Below, in pieces: positions 6,033 to 6,306 of a DNA stretch of 6,306 bases. The DNA lies in NCBI GenBank assembly GCA_051867975.1, contig JBJDZM010000094.1:1-6306 (forward strand). The letters run 5' to 3'. The notes under the pieces are model-generated. The model worked only from the letters and a program-made list of their open reading frames with translations. It was not told the origin of the DNA and searched no databases. Within the stretch, counting starts at the first letter, position 1. Every line of letters starts with the position of its first letter. A program made the translations under genes and the position numbers. Source of the DNA: SVTX01 sp051867975. Lineage in GTDB: Bacteria; Bacillota; Clostridia; Oscillospirales; CAG-272.

Positions 6033-6123
6033 CATGCACCGCGATGCTGAACTTACTCAAAGTCAATTTGGTGCAAACCGCTCCCTGCAAGCAGGGAGTC
6101 CGAGTCACGTTTTAGATCGAATG
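6033..6123 (-). repeat. Family B structured repeat, inverted copy B3
   Basis: Minus-strand reading starts CATTCGAT and AACGTGACTCGGACTCC. Hairpin 1 has arms at 6081-6088 and 6091-6098. The second domain closes with TGCACC and GGTGCA (plus-strand arms 6035-6040 and 6070-6075), a paired change from TGCATC/GATGCA. The conserved tail is absent; instead a CTTTTT/AAAAAG hairpin and GTTCCCC (6011-6031) follow. It lies upstream of argJ in the same direction, so it could be in the argJ leader. Confidence 0.7.
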
Positions 6124-6126
6124 TAT

Positions 6127-6306
6127 CCCCAAACCCCTCAAAAACTTTCAATATTTTGGGTTCTAACTGCCGTGAGGTGACGCTGATTTTCGCTTGCGAA
6201 AATCAGCCTGCTATCCGTTTCCGTGTTGGAACAGTATTGAACCCAGCCGAACAAGAGCTTTTAAATTTAATGTTTCACTAAGTTAAAATAGCATTTGCCG
6301 AGAGAA
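6127..6306 (-). repeat. Family A structured repeat, inverted copy A4
   Basis: Minus-strand reading gives the same leader as A1 (55 identical bases at the window end). The core closes with TGGGTTC/GAACCCA (plus-strand 6157-6163 and 6239-6245) and has a TTCC/GGAA small hairpin. The long hairpin is 12 bp (6182-6193 with 6196-6207) and its sequence differs from that in A1 and A3 while remaining fully paired. The tail TTGAAAGTTTTTGAGGGG and GTTTGGGG also matches A1. B3 follows it in the same direction, upstream of argJ. Confidence 0.75.

Noticed and set aside
5963..6130. Sigma-A promoter or ArgR box upstream of argJ
   Set aside because: TTGACT-like and TTGAAA-like boxes occur, but none has a good -10 at proper spacing, and no ArgR-type palindrome was found.

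Overview
The window is a piece of an arginine-biosynthesis locus on the minus strand, embedded in unusually dense families of structured repeats. Reading in the direction of transcription (right to left) it holds argJ (5962 to 4748), a 1.5-kb stretch with no gene, then argB (3243 to 2374), argD (2377 to 1202) and argF (1135 to 233). Strong Shine-Dalgarno sites, protein sequences that read like Firmicutes enzymes, and the gene order argJ-argB-argD-argF point to a bacterium of the Clostridia, probably uncultivated. That placement is inference; there is no marker gene.

The four enzymes cover the acetylated-ornithine branch except the argC step. ArgJ makes N-acetylglutamate by moving the acetyl group from N-acetylornithine to glutamate. 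ArgB phosphorylates N-acetylglutamate. ArgC (not in the window) would reduce the product. ArgD transaminates the semialdehyde to N-acetylornithine, which ArgJ deacetylates to ornithine. ArgF carbamoylates ornithine to citrulline. All four proteins look intact, with their catalytic residues present. argB and argD overlap by 4 bases (ATGA) and argF follows argD after 66 bases, so argB-argD-argF form a tight unit.

The non-coding sequence (1-232, 3244-4747, 5963-6306) is a mosaic of repeats that I name by letter. Family A is about 150-180 bases, with a closing stem TGGGTTC/GAACCCA around a small hairpin and a long hairpin; there are four copies. Family B is about 75-130 bases, with an 8-bp hairpin followed by a stem-closed domain and sometimes a conserved tail; there are four copies. 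Family C is a short REP-like hairpin with four copies. Other pieces are a pair of ACTTTCT hairpins, a 22-base motif placed directly after the stop codons of both argJ and argF, and three 11-base tandem repeats. Across copies the stems differ by paired changes that keep base pairing. This suggests selection on, or a mobility mechanism using, a folded RNA or single-stranded DNA.

The first 55 bases equal the reverse complement of the last 55 bases, and the next base differs. That is what a contig broken at a shared 55-mer in a repeat would look like, so the window ends are probably assembly breaks inside family A copies and not natural ends. I found no transposase, CRISPR array, tRNA or rRNA.
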